From CAYVSF01 sp046482855 (GTDB lineage: Bacteria > Bacteroidota > Bacteroidia > Bacteroidales > UBA12077): a stretch of 16,676 nucleotides of DNA. The stretch is from assembly GCA_046482855.1 (NCBI GenBank), contig JAWOEH010000170.1:1-16676 (forward strand), given 5' to 3'. Shown here in pieces: positions 7,256-15,023 of this stretch (position 1 is its first letter; every line of letters begins with the position of its first letter). Under the pieces are notes generated by a model. The model was not told the DNA's origin, searched no databases, and saw only the letters and a list, made by a program, of their open reading frames with translations. The translations under genes and the position numbers were made by a program.

Positions 7256-10200
7256 ATGAGAGGGAAATTTTTACTCTTCCTGATTTGGGGAGCACTATTG
7301 GTTACAATAAAATCACATGGACAAGCAATCGCAACCGAACAGAATGCCCGGCAGTGGGTCGATTCGGTGTATCAATCCTTAACCGAAGAGCAACGAATCG
7401 GACAGCTTTTTATGGTAGCTGCCTATTCGAACCGCACCAGCGAGCACGAAGAGGAACTCAGTGAATTAATAGAAAAATACAACATTGGTGGCTTAATCTT
7501 CTTTCAAGGAGGTCCTCTGCGACAAGCGCACATGCAAAACAGGTTGCAAAATATAGCGCAAACACCTCTGCTCATTGGGATGGATGCCGAATGGGGTCTT
7601 GCCATGAGGCTGGATAGTACCCTGAAATATCCCCGGCAGATGACCTTAGGTGCCGCCCAAAATGATTCCCTCATATACCAAATGGGTCGTGATATTGGTG
7701 CACAATGCAAGCGATTAGGCGTACATATTAATTTCGCTCCTGTGGCCGACATCAACAACAACCCACAAAATCCCGTAATAAACAGCCGTTCGTTCGGCGA
7801 AAATAAAACTTTGGTCACATCCCAGTCGATGGCCTACATGCAGGGTCTTCAGAGTCAGGGCATATTGGCATGTGCCAAACATTTCCCGGGACATGGTGAC
7901 ACCAACTCCGACTCACACAAAACGCTTCCCACCGTAAAGCAATCACAGGCACGTATCGACAGCCTCGAGCTCTATCCTTTTCAACGCCTTATCGACAGCG
8001 GTGTGGCCAGCATTATGGTTGCCCATTTAAGTATTCCTAGTTTAGAGCCGGATCTTACCCTGCCTTCCACCCTTTCAAAGCAGATTGTAACAGGTTTGCT
8101 AAAAAAGAAGATGAACTTCCAAGGCCTTATTTTCACCGATGCTCTGAATATGCGGGGAGTCACCCTCAATCATAAACCCGGCGATATTGAAGCCGAAGCA
8201 CTACTGGCCGGTAATGACGTTCTGCTGTTTCCAATGGAAGTATCCAAAGCAGTAAAACAAATAAAGCACGACCTAAAACAAGGAATAATACCTGAACGCC
8301 GAATTGAAGAGAGCTGCAAAAAAATATTACTGGCGAAATACAAAGCAGGATTAGCAAAGCCTGATGCCGGACAAGTTGCCATACAATCGCTTTACAATGA
8401 TTTAAACCCCATTGCCCACGATTTAACACGCAGAGAATTACTACAGCAAAGCCTGACCCTGTTGCAAAATAAGAAAGGCCTTATTCCTTTTCAATCGCTA
8501 GATACATTAACTTTTGCCTCTGTTGTATTTGGTGAGTCCCACCCCATTTACTTTCAGGATGTTTTAAGTAGGTATGTGGATATGCCCCATTTTGTGGCCA
8601 ATAGCTACACTACCGACTCACTGATGATGCTATTAAAGCAGTACGACGTTGTTATTGGCGCCTTCAGTGGCACCCACAACACACCCTCATCAAATTATGG
8701 AGTAGTTAACGGACACATCCGCTTCCTTGAGCAACTGGGCAAGCATACCTCTGTAGCAGCCACCTTCTTTGCCAATCCCTATTGCCTTGAGCAGGTAAAA
8801 AGCCCCGAATTGCTCCAATCCATAGTCATTGCATACCAGGATGATGAAGACACGCAAAGTTTTGCCGCGCAAGCTCTTTTTGGCGCACTCCCCTTTCAGG
8901 GAACTTTACCTGTTAGCGCATCCCCTCTTTTTCTACAGGGAAAATCCATTAAAACAGAGGCCATAAATCGATTGCGTTACGCTTTACCTGAAGAGGTCGG
9001 CCTCTCCGGTAAACAATTGCAAAAAATCGATTCGCTAATGTATGGAGCCATAAGAGATAAAGCTACTCCGGGAGGGCAGATTCTGATCGCCCGCGATGGG
9101 GCAGTGGTTTACCGCAAAGCTTTCGGGCATTATACCTACTTGCAGGAGCAACCCGTTACCCTGAAATCCATTTATGATGTCGCTTCAGTAACAAAAATTG
9201 CTGCTACCGTTCCCGCAATTATGCACTTTTACGACCAGGGGAAAATCGATCTGAATGCACCTCTATCGGATTACCTTACTCGTTTAGACTCCACCAATAA
9301 ACGCAAGATGCGCGTGAAAGATATACTGGCGCACCAATCGGGTCTTACCCCCTGGATCCCGTTTTACCTGCAAACCCTTAAAGGTTTCTACCCCAAACAA
9401 GGGATTGCCAACAATCAATTTTCCGAAGAGTTTCCATACAAAGTTGGCAAACACCTCTATTTAGCTCGTAATTACCGATTTGTTGAGGATATGTTCTACG
9501 CCACGGAACAAAAAGGCGTGCACACACAAGTGGCTCGCGATTTATATATTCGCGATTACATGCGCGACACCATCTTCAAGCTTATTGATAATTCCGACTT
9601 GTTAAGCGACAAACGCTATCGGTACTCCGATTTAGGTTTCTACTATTTTTCTCAAGCATTGGAAAAGATGAGCATGCAGCCTTTGGAGCAATTTGTTGAG
9701 GAAAAATTTTATGCTCCCCTGGGCGCAAATAGAACAGGCTATTTACCCCTCAGGCGATTCGATAAAAAAGAGATCGTTCCCACCGAAAACGATCAACTCT
9801 TTCGCCAACAACTGTTACAAGGCCATGTGCATGATCCTGGTGCTGCCATGCTTGGGGGTGTTTGCGGCCATGCCGGGGTATTTTCCACAGCCGATGATTT
9901 GGCTAAAATAATGCAAATGTTGTTGAATGGCGGAGACTATGGAAATCAACGTTTCTTCGAACCCACAACAATAAAACACTTTACCACTGCACACTTTCTG
10001 GAGAATAACAACCGCCGGGGTTTGGGATTTGATAAACCACAAATGAATTACGACAAGGTAGGTCCCACCTGCCAATGTGTTTCAGCCCAAAGCTATGGCC
10101 ACTCAGGCTTTACCGGTACGTTGGTATGGGTCGACCCGGAAGAACGCATGCTCTACATTTTTCTCTCCAACCGTATCCATCCTGATCAGGACAATACTAA

Positions 10201-10294
10201 GCTTATCCAGAAAAATACCCGGACAGAAATCCAACAAGCCATATACGATACCATTACTACCCGATATGGGCAAGCTCCCAAAAGCCAAAAATAA
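7256..10294 (+). CDS. Exported fusion of NagZ-like GH3 glycosidase and class C beta-lactamase-type serine hydrolase
   Basis: A 1012-residue two-enzyme protein with a signal peptide (1 to about 23), so periplasmic or surface located. Residues 30-370 are a GH3 catalytic domain with the beta-N-acetylglucosaminidase signature KHFPGHGDTNSDSH (208-221; Asp219/His221 dyad) and nucleophile Asp295 in FTDALNM. Residues about 385-560 resemble a degenerate GH3 C-terminal domain. Residues about 575-1005 are a beta-lactamase/esterase-fold domain: Ser644 and Lys647 in SVTK, Tyr790 in YSDLG, and HSG at 949-951. SVTK and YSD are 146 residues apart, against about 86 in AmpC, implying an insert of about 60 residues near 700-770. 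GH3 enzymes of this type release GlcNAc from peptidoglycan fragments or chitooligosaccharides; the partner domain may be a peptidase or esterase on the same material. The fusion is known in Bacteroidota. No clear terminator follows. Confidence 0.92.
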   Translation: MRGKFLLFLIWGALLVTIKSHGQAIATEQNARQWVDSVYQSLTEEQRIGQLFMVAAYSNRTSEHEEELSELIEKYNIGGLIFFQGGPLRQAHMQNRLQNIAQTPLLIGMDAEWGLAMRLDSTLKYPRQMTLGAAQNDSLIYQMGRDIGAQCKRLGVHINFAPVADINNNPQNPVINSRSFGENKTLVTSQSMAYMQGLQSQGILACAKHFPGHGDTNSDSHKTLPTVKQSQARIDSLELYPFQRLIDSGVASIMVAHLSIPSLEPDLTLPSTLSKQIVTGLLKKKMNFQGLIFTDALNMRGVTLNHKPGDIEAEALLAGNDVLLFPMEVSKAVKQIKHDLKQGIIPERRIEESCKKILLAKYKAGLAKPDAGQVAIQSLYNDLNPIAHDLTRRELLQQSLTLLQNKKGLIPFQSLDTLTFASVVFGESHPIYFQDVLSRYVDMPHFVANSYTTDSLMMLLKQYDVVIGAFSGTHNTPSSNYGVVNGHIRFLEQLGKHTSVAATFFANPYCLEQVKSPELLQSIVIAYQDDEDTQSFAAQALFGALPFQGTLPVSASPLFLQGKSIKTEAINRLRYALPEEVGLSGKQLQKIDSLMYGAIRDKATPGGQILIARDGAVVYRKAFGHYTYLQEQPVTLKSIYDVASVTKIAATVPAIMHFYDQGKIDLNAPLSDYLTRLDSTNKRKMRVKDILAHQSGLTPWIPFYLQTLKGFYPKQGIANNQFSEEFPYKVGKHLYLARNYRFVEDMFYATEQKGVHTQVARDLYIRDYMRDTIFKLIDNSDLLSDKRYRYSDLGFYYFSQALEKMSMQPLEQFVEEKFYAPLGANRTGYLPLRRFDKKEIVPTENDQLFRQQLLQGHVHDPGAAMLGGVCGHAGVFSTADDLAKIMQMLLNGGDYGNQRFFEPTTIKHFTTAHFLENNNRRGLGFDKPQMNYDKVGPTCQCVSAQSYGHSGFTGTLVWVDPEERMLYIFLSNRIHPDQDNTKLIQKNTRTEIQQAIYDTITTRYGQAPKSQK

Positions 10295-10460
10295 CGCAAG
10301 GGTAGAATCAATATAAATTACACCTTCCTTTCTGCCACTATTTTTTCTTGCTAATGATGCTTTTGCCCGTAAAAACCAAATCTCCGTAAGTTCTTCTCAG
10401 GTTCAGATATCATACATGTTGAAAAACAACTTTTAAAGCCCTCGATTTGTGCAAAATAAA
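10295..10460. other. Intergenic stretch before the mce-mmd promoter
   Basis: I see no hairpin terminator, repeat or credible ORF here, so read-through from the GH3 fusion gene into the mmd operon cannot be excluded. Confidence 0.5.
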
Positions 10461-10492
10461 TTGGTTCGGTTTCGGTATTGTTGGTACTTTTG
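10461..10492 (+). promoter_or_regulatory. Promoter of the methylmalonyl-CoA decarboxylase operon
   Basis: TTG at 10461-10463 and TACTTTTG at 10485-10492 (an exact TAnnTTTG) are 21 bases apart. The start would be near 10499, giving a leader of about 24 bases to mce. No later promoter is seen before the terminator at 14931. Confidence 0.65.
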
Positions 10493-10522
10493 TTGCAAAT
10501 CAATCAAATAAATTCATTCAGT

Positions 10523-10933
10523 ATGAAGCCTTCACATATCGAGCACATTGGCATCGCGGTTAAGAACCTCGATGAGTCTATCAAGTATTACGAAGAAGTA
10601 CTTGGTCTTGAATGCTATAGCGTAGAAGAAGTAGCAGACCAAAAAGTAAAAACAGCCTTTTTTCAGGTAGGAGATACCAAAATTGAACTTTTGGAGAGCA
10701 CCGATCCTGAAGGACCTATAGGCAAATTTCTTGAGAAAAAAGGCGAAGGCATCCACCATATGGCCTTTGCTGTAAAAAACATCGAAGATCAGTTGAAACA
10801 TGCCGAAGAAAAAGGCATCCGTTTAATTGATAAAACGCCACGAAAAGGCGCTGAAGGACTTGACATTGCCTTCTTACACCCCAAGTCGACCTTTGGTGTT
10901 CTCACTGAGCTTTGCGAAGACAAGAACAAATAA
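10523..10933 (+). CDS. mce: Methylmalonyl-CoA epimerase
   Basis: A 136-residue cytoplasmic enzyme of the vicinal-oxygen-chelate (glyoxalase) fold that interconverts (R)- and (S)-methylmalonyl-CoA. The two repeats of the fold begin at HIEHIGIAV (5-13) and GIHHMAFAV (76-84). Likely metal ligands are His8, Gln40 in VADQKVKTAFF, the His78-79 pair and Glu129 in GVLTELCE. The LLESTDP, IGKFLEKKGEGIHH and HPKSTFGVL blocks are typical of the family. The ATG at 10523 is preferred over an in-frame upstream start at 10478, which would add 15 unrelated residues and lies before the promoter's -7 element. It is the first gene of the operon and supplies the (S)-epimer used by the decarboxylase; methylmalonyl-CoA mutase makes the (R)-epimer and is not in the window. 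Confidence 0.95.
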   Translation: MKPSHIEHIGIAVKNLDESIKYYEEVLGLECYSVEEVADQKVKTAFFQVGDTKIELLESTDPEGPIGKFLEKKGEGIHHMAFAVKNIEDQLKHAEEKGIRLIDKTPRKGAEGLDIAFLHPKSTFGVLTELCEDKNK

Positions 10934-10969
10934 CCCATACCAGTAACAATCAAATTCTATTCAACTCAG

Positions 10970-12529
10970 ATGAACAGACAAGATAAGATTAAAGAGCTTA
11001 TTGACAAAAGAGCTGAAGCCAAATTAGGCGGAGGCGAAAAGCGTATCGAGTCACAACACCAAAAAGGAAAGCTTACAGCTCGCGAACGTATCGACATTCT
11101 GCTTGACGAAGGCAGTTTTGAAGAATTCGATATGTTTATGACCCACCGCTGTACCGACTTTGGCATGGAAGAGAAAAAAATCCTTGGCGACGGAGTGGTT
11201 ACCGGTTCAGGAACTGTCGACGGACGTGTGATATTTGTATACGCGCAAGATTTCACTGTATTTGGTGGCTCTTTGTCAGAAACCTTTGCAAAGAAAATTT
11301 GTAAAGTAATGGACATGGCCATGAAAATGGGAGCTCCGGTAATTGGCATCAACGATTCAGGAGGCGCACGTATCCAGGAAGGTGTGAACAGTTTGGCCGG
11401 ATACGCCGAAATTTTCGAACGTAACATTTTGGCTTCAGGAGTGGTGCCCCAAATTTCGGCCATCTTTGGCCCATGTGCCGGAGGTGCCGTATACTCACCA
11501 GCGCTTACCGACTTTATCATGATGACCGAAGAGTCGAGCTACATGTTTGTTACCGGCCCAAAGGTGGTGAAAACTGTTACTGGTGAAACCATTAGTACCG
11601 AAGATTTGGGTGGCGCAGATGTACACTCCAGCAAATCGGGTGTTTCTCACTTTAAGGTGGATGATGAAGAAGAAGGGTTGTTACTAATCCGCAAGCTTCT
11701 TAGCTATTTGCCTTCCAATAACCTGGAAGAACCTCCTGTAACTGAATGTGCGGATCCTATCGATCGTTTAGACGATGCCATGAATGAAATCATTCCGGAG
11801 AATCCCAACCAGCCTTACGATGTAAAAGATGTGATTCACTCATTGGTTGACGACACAGAATTCCTGGAAATTCACCGGAATTATGCAAAAAATATTGTTG
11901 TGGGCTTTGCCAAAATGGATGGAAAATCCATTGGTATTGTAGCCAACCAACCCAGCTTCTTAGCCGGGGTGCTCGATATTGATGCTTCACGAAAAGCAGC
12001 TCGCTTTGTTCGTTTCTGCGATGCCTTTAATATCCCTATCCTTACACTGGTTGATGTGCCTGGATTCCTTCCCGGAAGCAATCAGGAGTATGGCGGTATC
12101 ATTACTCACGGAGCAAAACTAATGTTTGCCTATGGCGAAGCAACGGTACCCAAGGTTACCATCACTCTCCGCAAGTCCTATGGCGGTGCACATGATGTTA
12201 TGAGCTCAAAACAACTGCGTGGCGACATTAACTATGCATGGCCTACAGCCGAAATTGCTGTTATGGGTGCTTCAGGTGCTGCAGAAATTCTTCATGGCCG
12301 TGAACTTGCCAAGTTTGAGGATCCAGAGGAACGCGCGAAATTCCTGGCGGAAAAAGAGAAAGAGTACAAAGAGAAGTTCGCAAATCCTTACCAGGCAGCT
12401 AGTTATGGTTACATCGATGATGTAATTGAGCCCCGTAATTCACGATTCCGCATAATACGCGCATTTGAGATGTTGCAAACCAAGAAGGATAAGAATCCTC
12501 CTAAGAAACATTCAAATATTCCATTATAA
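10970..12529 (+). CDS. mmdA: Methylmalonyl-CoA decarboxylase alpha subunit (carboxyltransferase)
   Basis: A 519-residue cytoplasmic carboxyltransferase that moves the carboxyl group of (S)-methylmalonyl-CoA to biotin on MmdC and releases propionyl-CoA. It shows the two-half crotonase-like architecture of MmdA/PccB: GKLTARERIDILLDEGSFEE near the N terminus, oxyanion loops SGGARIQEG (130-138) and GPCAGGAVYSP (167-177), a second-half VDVPGFLPG block near 363-371, and KSYGGAHDVM near 405. Length fits the family (about 510-520). Sequence alone does not separate it from a propionyl-CoA carboxylase beta subunit. The following OadG-like, biotin carrier and Na+-pump genes, with no biotin carboxylase gene, make decarboxylase the better call. 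It starts 36 bases after mce. Confidence 0.94.
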   Translation: MNRQDKIKELIDKRAEAKLGGGEKRIESQHQKGKLTARERIDILLDEGSFEEFDMFMTHRCTDFGMEEKKILGDGVVTGSGTVDGRVIFVYAQDFTVFGGSLSETFAKKICKVMDMAMKMGAPVIGINDSGGARIQEGVNSLAGYAEIFERNILASGVVPQISAIFGPCAGGAVYSPALTDFIMMTEESSYMFVTGPKVVKTVTGETISTEDLGGADVHSSKSGVSHFKVDDEEEGLLLIRKLLSYLPSNNLEEPPVTECADPIDRLDDAMNEIIPENPNQPYDVKDVIHSLVDDTEFLEIHRNYAKNIVVGFAKMDGKSIGIVANQPSFLAGVLDIDASRKAARFVRFCDAFNIPILTLVDVPGFLPGSNQEYGGIITHGAKLMFAYGEATVPKVTITLRKSYGGAHDVMSSKQLRGDINYAWPTAEIAVMGASGAAEILHGRELAKFEDPEERAKFLAEKEKEYKEKFANPYQAASYGYIDDVIEPRNSRFRIIRAFEMLQTKKDKNPPKKHSNIPL

Positions 12530-12542
12530 AAACCGGTAACAC

Positions 12543-12941
12543 ATGCTGAATTATATAGGATTACCTACAATACTTAATATCCCTTCGCAAGGTTGGACTA
12601 TCTCCATCGTAGGATGGTTAATCGTCTTCACAGCCTTGGTTTCATTAGTGATTCTTTTTACGCAATTACCTAAGCTCGTTTACTACAAAACCCGCAAGAA
12701 ATTGCGTCAGGAAAAAAGAGCAAAGCTGGCAAACCAAAAAGCCGGCTCCGGTAGTACTGAGAATGACGAATTGCAAATTAGCGGGGATGAGAGTGCAGCC
12801 ATTGCCATGGCTTTGCAACTCTTCTTTGGAGAACTACACGACGAAGAGAGCAACATCATTCAGATTAAACGCATTAACAAGCGTTACTCTCCATGGAGCT
12901 CGAAAATTTACGGATTAAGAGAATGGCCAAGAAATAACTAA
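12543..12941 (+). CDS. mmdD: OadG/MmdD-like membrane anchor subunit of the decarboxylase
   Basis: A 132-residue subunit with one membrane helix (about 19-41, following IPSQGW) and a long, highly charged cytoplasmic region. After a Lys/Arg-rich stretch (about 49-66) comes a conserved block, GDESAAIAMALQLFFGELHD (81-100), then IIQIKR and YSPWSSKIYGLR near the C terminus. In oxaloacetate and methylmalonyl-CoA decarboxylases the equivalent gamma/delta subunit anchors the carboxyltransferase and biotin carrier to the beta pump and is needed for assembly. It is longer than the usual 80-115 residues. It starts 13 bases after mmdA and ends 7 bases before mmdC, so it is in the same transcript. The family is assigned from topology, C-terminal block and context more than from one motif. 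Confidence 0.88.
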   Translation: MLNYIGLPTILNIPSQGWTISIVGWLIVFTALVSLVILFTQLPKLVYYKTRKKLRQEKRAKLANQKAGSGSTENDELQISGDESAAIAMALQLFFGELHDEESNIIQIKRINKRYSPWSSKIYGLREWPRNN

Positions 12942-12948
12942 AACACCA

Positions 12949-13377
12949 ATGAAAAAATACAAATTCAGAATACACGGGAACGAATACGACGTTGAGCTGA
13001 AAGACTTCGAGGAGAATATTGCTACCATTGAAGTAAACGGCACAACTTACGAAGTAGAGGTTGAACGCAAAGAGTTCACAAAAACCAAAACCCCTACTTT
13101 GGTACGCTCAAGTGTACAGGTTGACCGCAAGGACAGCAAGATTAAAAAGAATGTTAGCAGCCGCGCCACAGTTATTAAAGCACCTTTGCCCGGAACCATC
13201 TTCAAGTTGATAAAACGCGAAGGTGACGAAGTGAAAAAAGGCGAGCCCATCCTGATCATGGAAGCCATGAAGATGGAAAACAATGTGTTGGCCGAGAAAG
13301 ATGGCGTAATTAAGAGCCTGAAAGTGCGTGAAGGCGATTCTGTGCTGCAAAACGATGTTCTTGCTGAAATTGAATAG
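12949..13377 (+). CDS. mmdC: Biotin carboxyl carrier subunit of the decarboxylase
   Basis: A 142-residue carrier that takes the carboxyl group from MmdA to MmdB on biotin. The C-terminal biotinyl domain runs from about 75 (IKAPLPGTI) to 142, with the biotinylation motif MEAMKME; Lys108 is the predicted biotin site. The N-terminal part (1-43) is a small beta-rich region (KYKFRIHGNEYDVELKDF, then TTYEVEVERK) often seen in MmdC and PCC-like carriers. A Lys/Ser/Thr-rich linker (about 44-72) joins the two and could provide the swing between active sites; it lacks the Pro/Ala-rich character of many such linkers. It depends on biotin ligase encoded elsewhere. Spacing is 7 bases to the genes on both sides. 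Confidence 0.94.
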   Translation: MKKYKFRIHGNEYDVELKDFEENIATIEVNGTTYEVEVERKEFTKTKTPTLVRSSVQVDRKDSKIKKNVSSRATVIKAPLPGTIFKLIKREGDEVKKGEPILIMEAMKMENNVLAEKDGVIKSLKVREGDSVLQNDVLAEIE

Positions 13378-13384
13378 TAACCTT

Positions 13385-14911
13385 ATGAAACGCAAGTATT
13401 CAATGATGAAAAAAATAACGCTACTCATGTTTGCATTTGCCATGATCTTTATGAACATGGCTCAGGCAAACGAACAAACCACAAAGGAGCTGACCAAAGG
13501 GAAGTGGGTGAATCGGTCCGACGGCTATAAAACTGCCGCCGGAAATGAGGAGACCGTAAAGCGCTACAAAACCTTTACTTTCTATGAAAATGGTTCCTTC
13601 GTGATGGACTCTATAAAAATGAAATATCCCGGTGATTGGTCGTTACAAGGGGATAAAATTGTGATTTCATTTACCAATGATGAAATAAAGGAGCGGACAG
13701 CTGAGTTAGGAGCCTCCGGAAAATTGGAAACGAACTTTGGCACAGAGTTTAAACGATACTCCGGTGCCGAGGCAGGTCTGCTAAACTTCCTGGAGTTTTC
13801 AGGCTTCTCAAATGGCACCTTCGGGAATTTCCTGATGTTGCTGGTGGGGATGTTCTTCATATTCCTGGCCATCCGGTACGATTACGAACCGCTATTGTTG
13901 ATTCCTATTGGTTTTGGCATCATGATTGGAAACATTCCATTCTTTCAGGCCGAAGGATTCAACCTGCAACTCGGTATTTACGAGGAAGGAAGTGTGATGA
14001 ACTATCTATACTTCGGCGTGCGTCAGGGGATATATCCACCACTTATCTTCCTGGGCATTGGAGCAATGACCGACTTTTCGTCACTTATCTCCAATCCTAA
14101 ATTGATGTTGTTAGGCGCAGCCGCTCAAATTGGTATTTTCCTTACCTTCCTGGGTGCACTTTGGTTAGGGTTTACCCCTGCCGAATCAGGCGCAATTGGT
14201 ATCATTGGTGGTGCCGACGGTCCAACAGCCATCTTCCTGTCATCAAAGCTGGCTCCACACTTGATTGGCCCCATTGCCATTGCTGCCTACTCATATATGG
14301 CATTGGTACCTGTAATACAGCCTCCGTTTATGAAGCTGTTTACCTCCAAAAAAGAGCGAAAAATTAAGATGAAGCCCCCACGCGCCGTATCAAAACTGGA
14401 GAAGATCCTCTTCCCCATTATTGGTATGTTGCTTACAGCTTTCATCTCTCCAAGTTCCTTGCCGCTGTTAGGTATGCTCTTCTTCGGTAACTTACTGAAA
14501 GAATCAACCGTTACACGTCGTTTGGCAGAAACAGCACAAAATTCACTCATCGATATTGTTACCATATTGCTGGGAATTACCGTAGGCGCTTCAACACAAG
14601 CCGACGTATTCCTGACTCCACAATCGCTGATGATTTTTGGACTGGGAGCCCTCTCATTTATGATTGCCACTACTGGTGGGTTGCTTTTCGCCAAGCTTAT
14701 GAACGTATTCCTGCGCGGCGACAACAAGATCAATCCACTGATTGGTGCCGCTGGCGTATCAGCGGTACCCGACAGTGCACGTGTAGTACAACACGAAGGA
14801 CTGAAATCCGATCCTTCAAACCACCTGTTGATGCACGCAATGGCACCCAACGTTTCGGGTGTAATTGGTTCGGCAGTTGGAGCGGGTATTTTGCTCAGCT
14901 TCTTAATGTAA
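13385..14911 (+). CDS. mmdB: Na+-pumping decarboxylase beta subunit with N-terminal lipocalin-like extension
   Basis: A 508-residue membrane subunit that decarboxylates carboxybiotin and exports Na+. The pump starts near residue 131. Residues important in Klebsiella OadB are kept (aligned by eye): Asp278 in GGADGPT (D203), Tyr304 in YSYMALVPVIQPP (Y229), and Asn450, Ser459 and Arg466 in NPLIGAAGVSAVPDSAR (N373, S382, R389). Canonical beta subunits have about 375-430 residues. Here residues 8-28 look like a signal peptide (MKKITLLMFAFAM..., ending AQA), and about 35-126 resemble a Bacteroidota lipocalin-like domain (LTKGKW near 36-41; GDWSLQGDKIVIS near 83-95). If the signal is used, this domain is periplasmic. 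I chose the ATG at 13385, 7 bases after mmdC; ATGs at 13403 and 13406 are possible and also keep the signal. It ends the operon. Confidence 0.94.
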   Translation: MKRKYSMMKKITLLMFAFAMIFMNMAQANEQTTKELTKGKWVNRSDGYKTAAGNEETVKRYKTFTFYENGSFVMDSIKMKYPGDWSLQGDKIVISFTNDEIKERTAELGASGKLETNFGTEFKRYSGAEAGLLNFLEFSGFSNGTFGNFLMLLVGMFFIFLAIRYDYEPLLLIPIGFGIMIGNIPFFQAEGFNLQLGIYEEGSVMNYLYFGVRQGIYPPLIFLGIGAMTDFSSLISNPKLMLLGAAAQIGIFLTFLGALWLGFTPAESGAIGIIGGADGPTAIFLSSKLAPHLIGPIAIAAYSYMALVPVIQPPFMKLFTSKKERKIKMKPPRAVSKLEKILFPIIGMLLTAFISPSSLPLLGMLFFGNLLKESTVTRRLAETAQNSLIDIVTILLGITVGASTQADVFLTPQSLMIFGLGALSFMIATTGGLLFAKLMNVFLRGDNKINPLIGAAGVSAVPDSARVVQHEGLKSDPSNHLLMHAMAPNVSGVIGSAVGAGILLSFLM

Positions 14912-14930
14912 ACACATTATTCAACTATAT

Positions 14931-14965
14931 AAAGCTGCTTCTCTCGGGGAGCAGCTTTTTTTTTT
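14931..14965 (+). terminator. Intrinsic terminator of the mmd operon
   Basis: AAAGCTGCT (14931-14939) pairs with AGCAGCTTT (14950-14958), possibly extended inward by C-G and G-T pairs, and is followed by an unbroken T-run to 14965. It lies 20 bases past the mmdB stop codon. Confidence 0.9.
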
Positions 14966-14980
14966 CGGTAAGATCTCCAA

Positions 14981-15013
14981 TTGCTCAATTCCCTGAATCT
15001 ATTTGTATCTTTA
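14981..15013 (+). promoter_or_regulatory. Possible promoter of the pentapeptide-repeat gene
   Basis: TTG at 14981-14983 and TATCTTTA at 15006-15013 (one mismatch to TAnnTTTG) are 22 bases apart. Transcription from here would start only a few bases before the ATG at 15024, a nearly leaderless message. Confidence 0.4.
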
Positions 15014-15023
15014 CAAAAAAAGA

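Noticed and set aside
10966..11520. 184-codon open frame on the minus strand
   Set aside because: It is antisense to the mmdA catalytic region with no motif; the open frame follows from mmdA codon composition.
10970..12529. Propionyl-CoA carboxylase beta subunit as the identity of the carboxyltransferase
   Set aside because: Possible by sequence family, but the adjacent biotin carrier, OadG-like anchor and Na+-pump subunit, with no biotin carboxylase, fit a decarboxylase better.
14287..14850. 187-codon open frame on the minus strand
   Set aside because: It lies wholly antisense inside mmdB, shows no recognisable motif, and mmdB has intact pump residues across the same bases.
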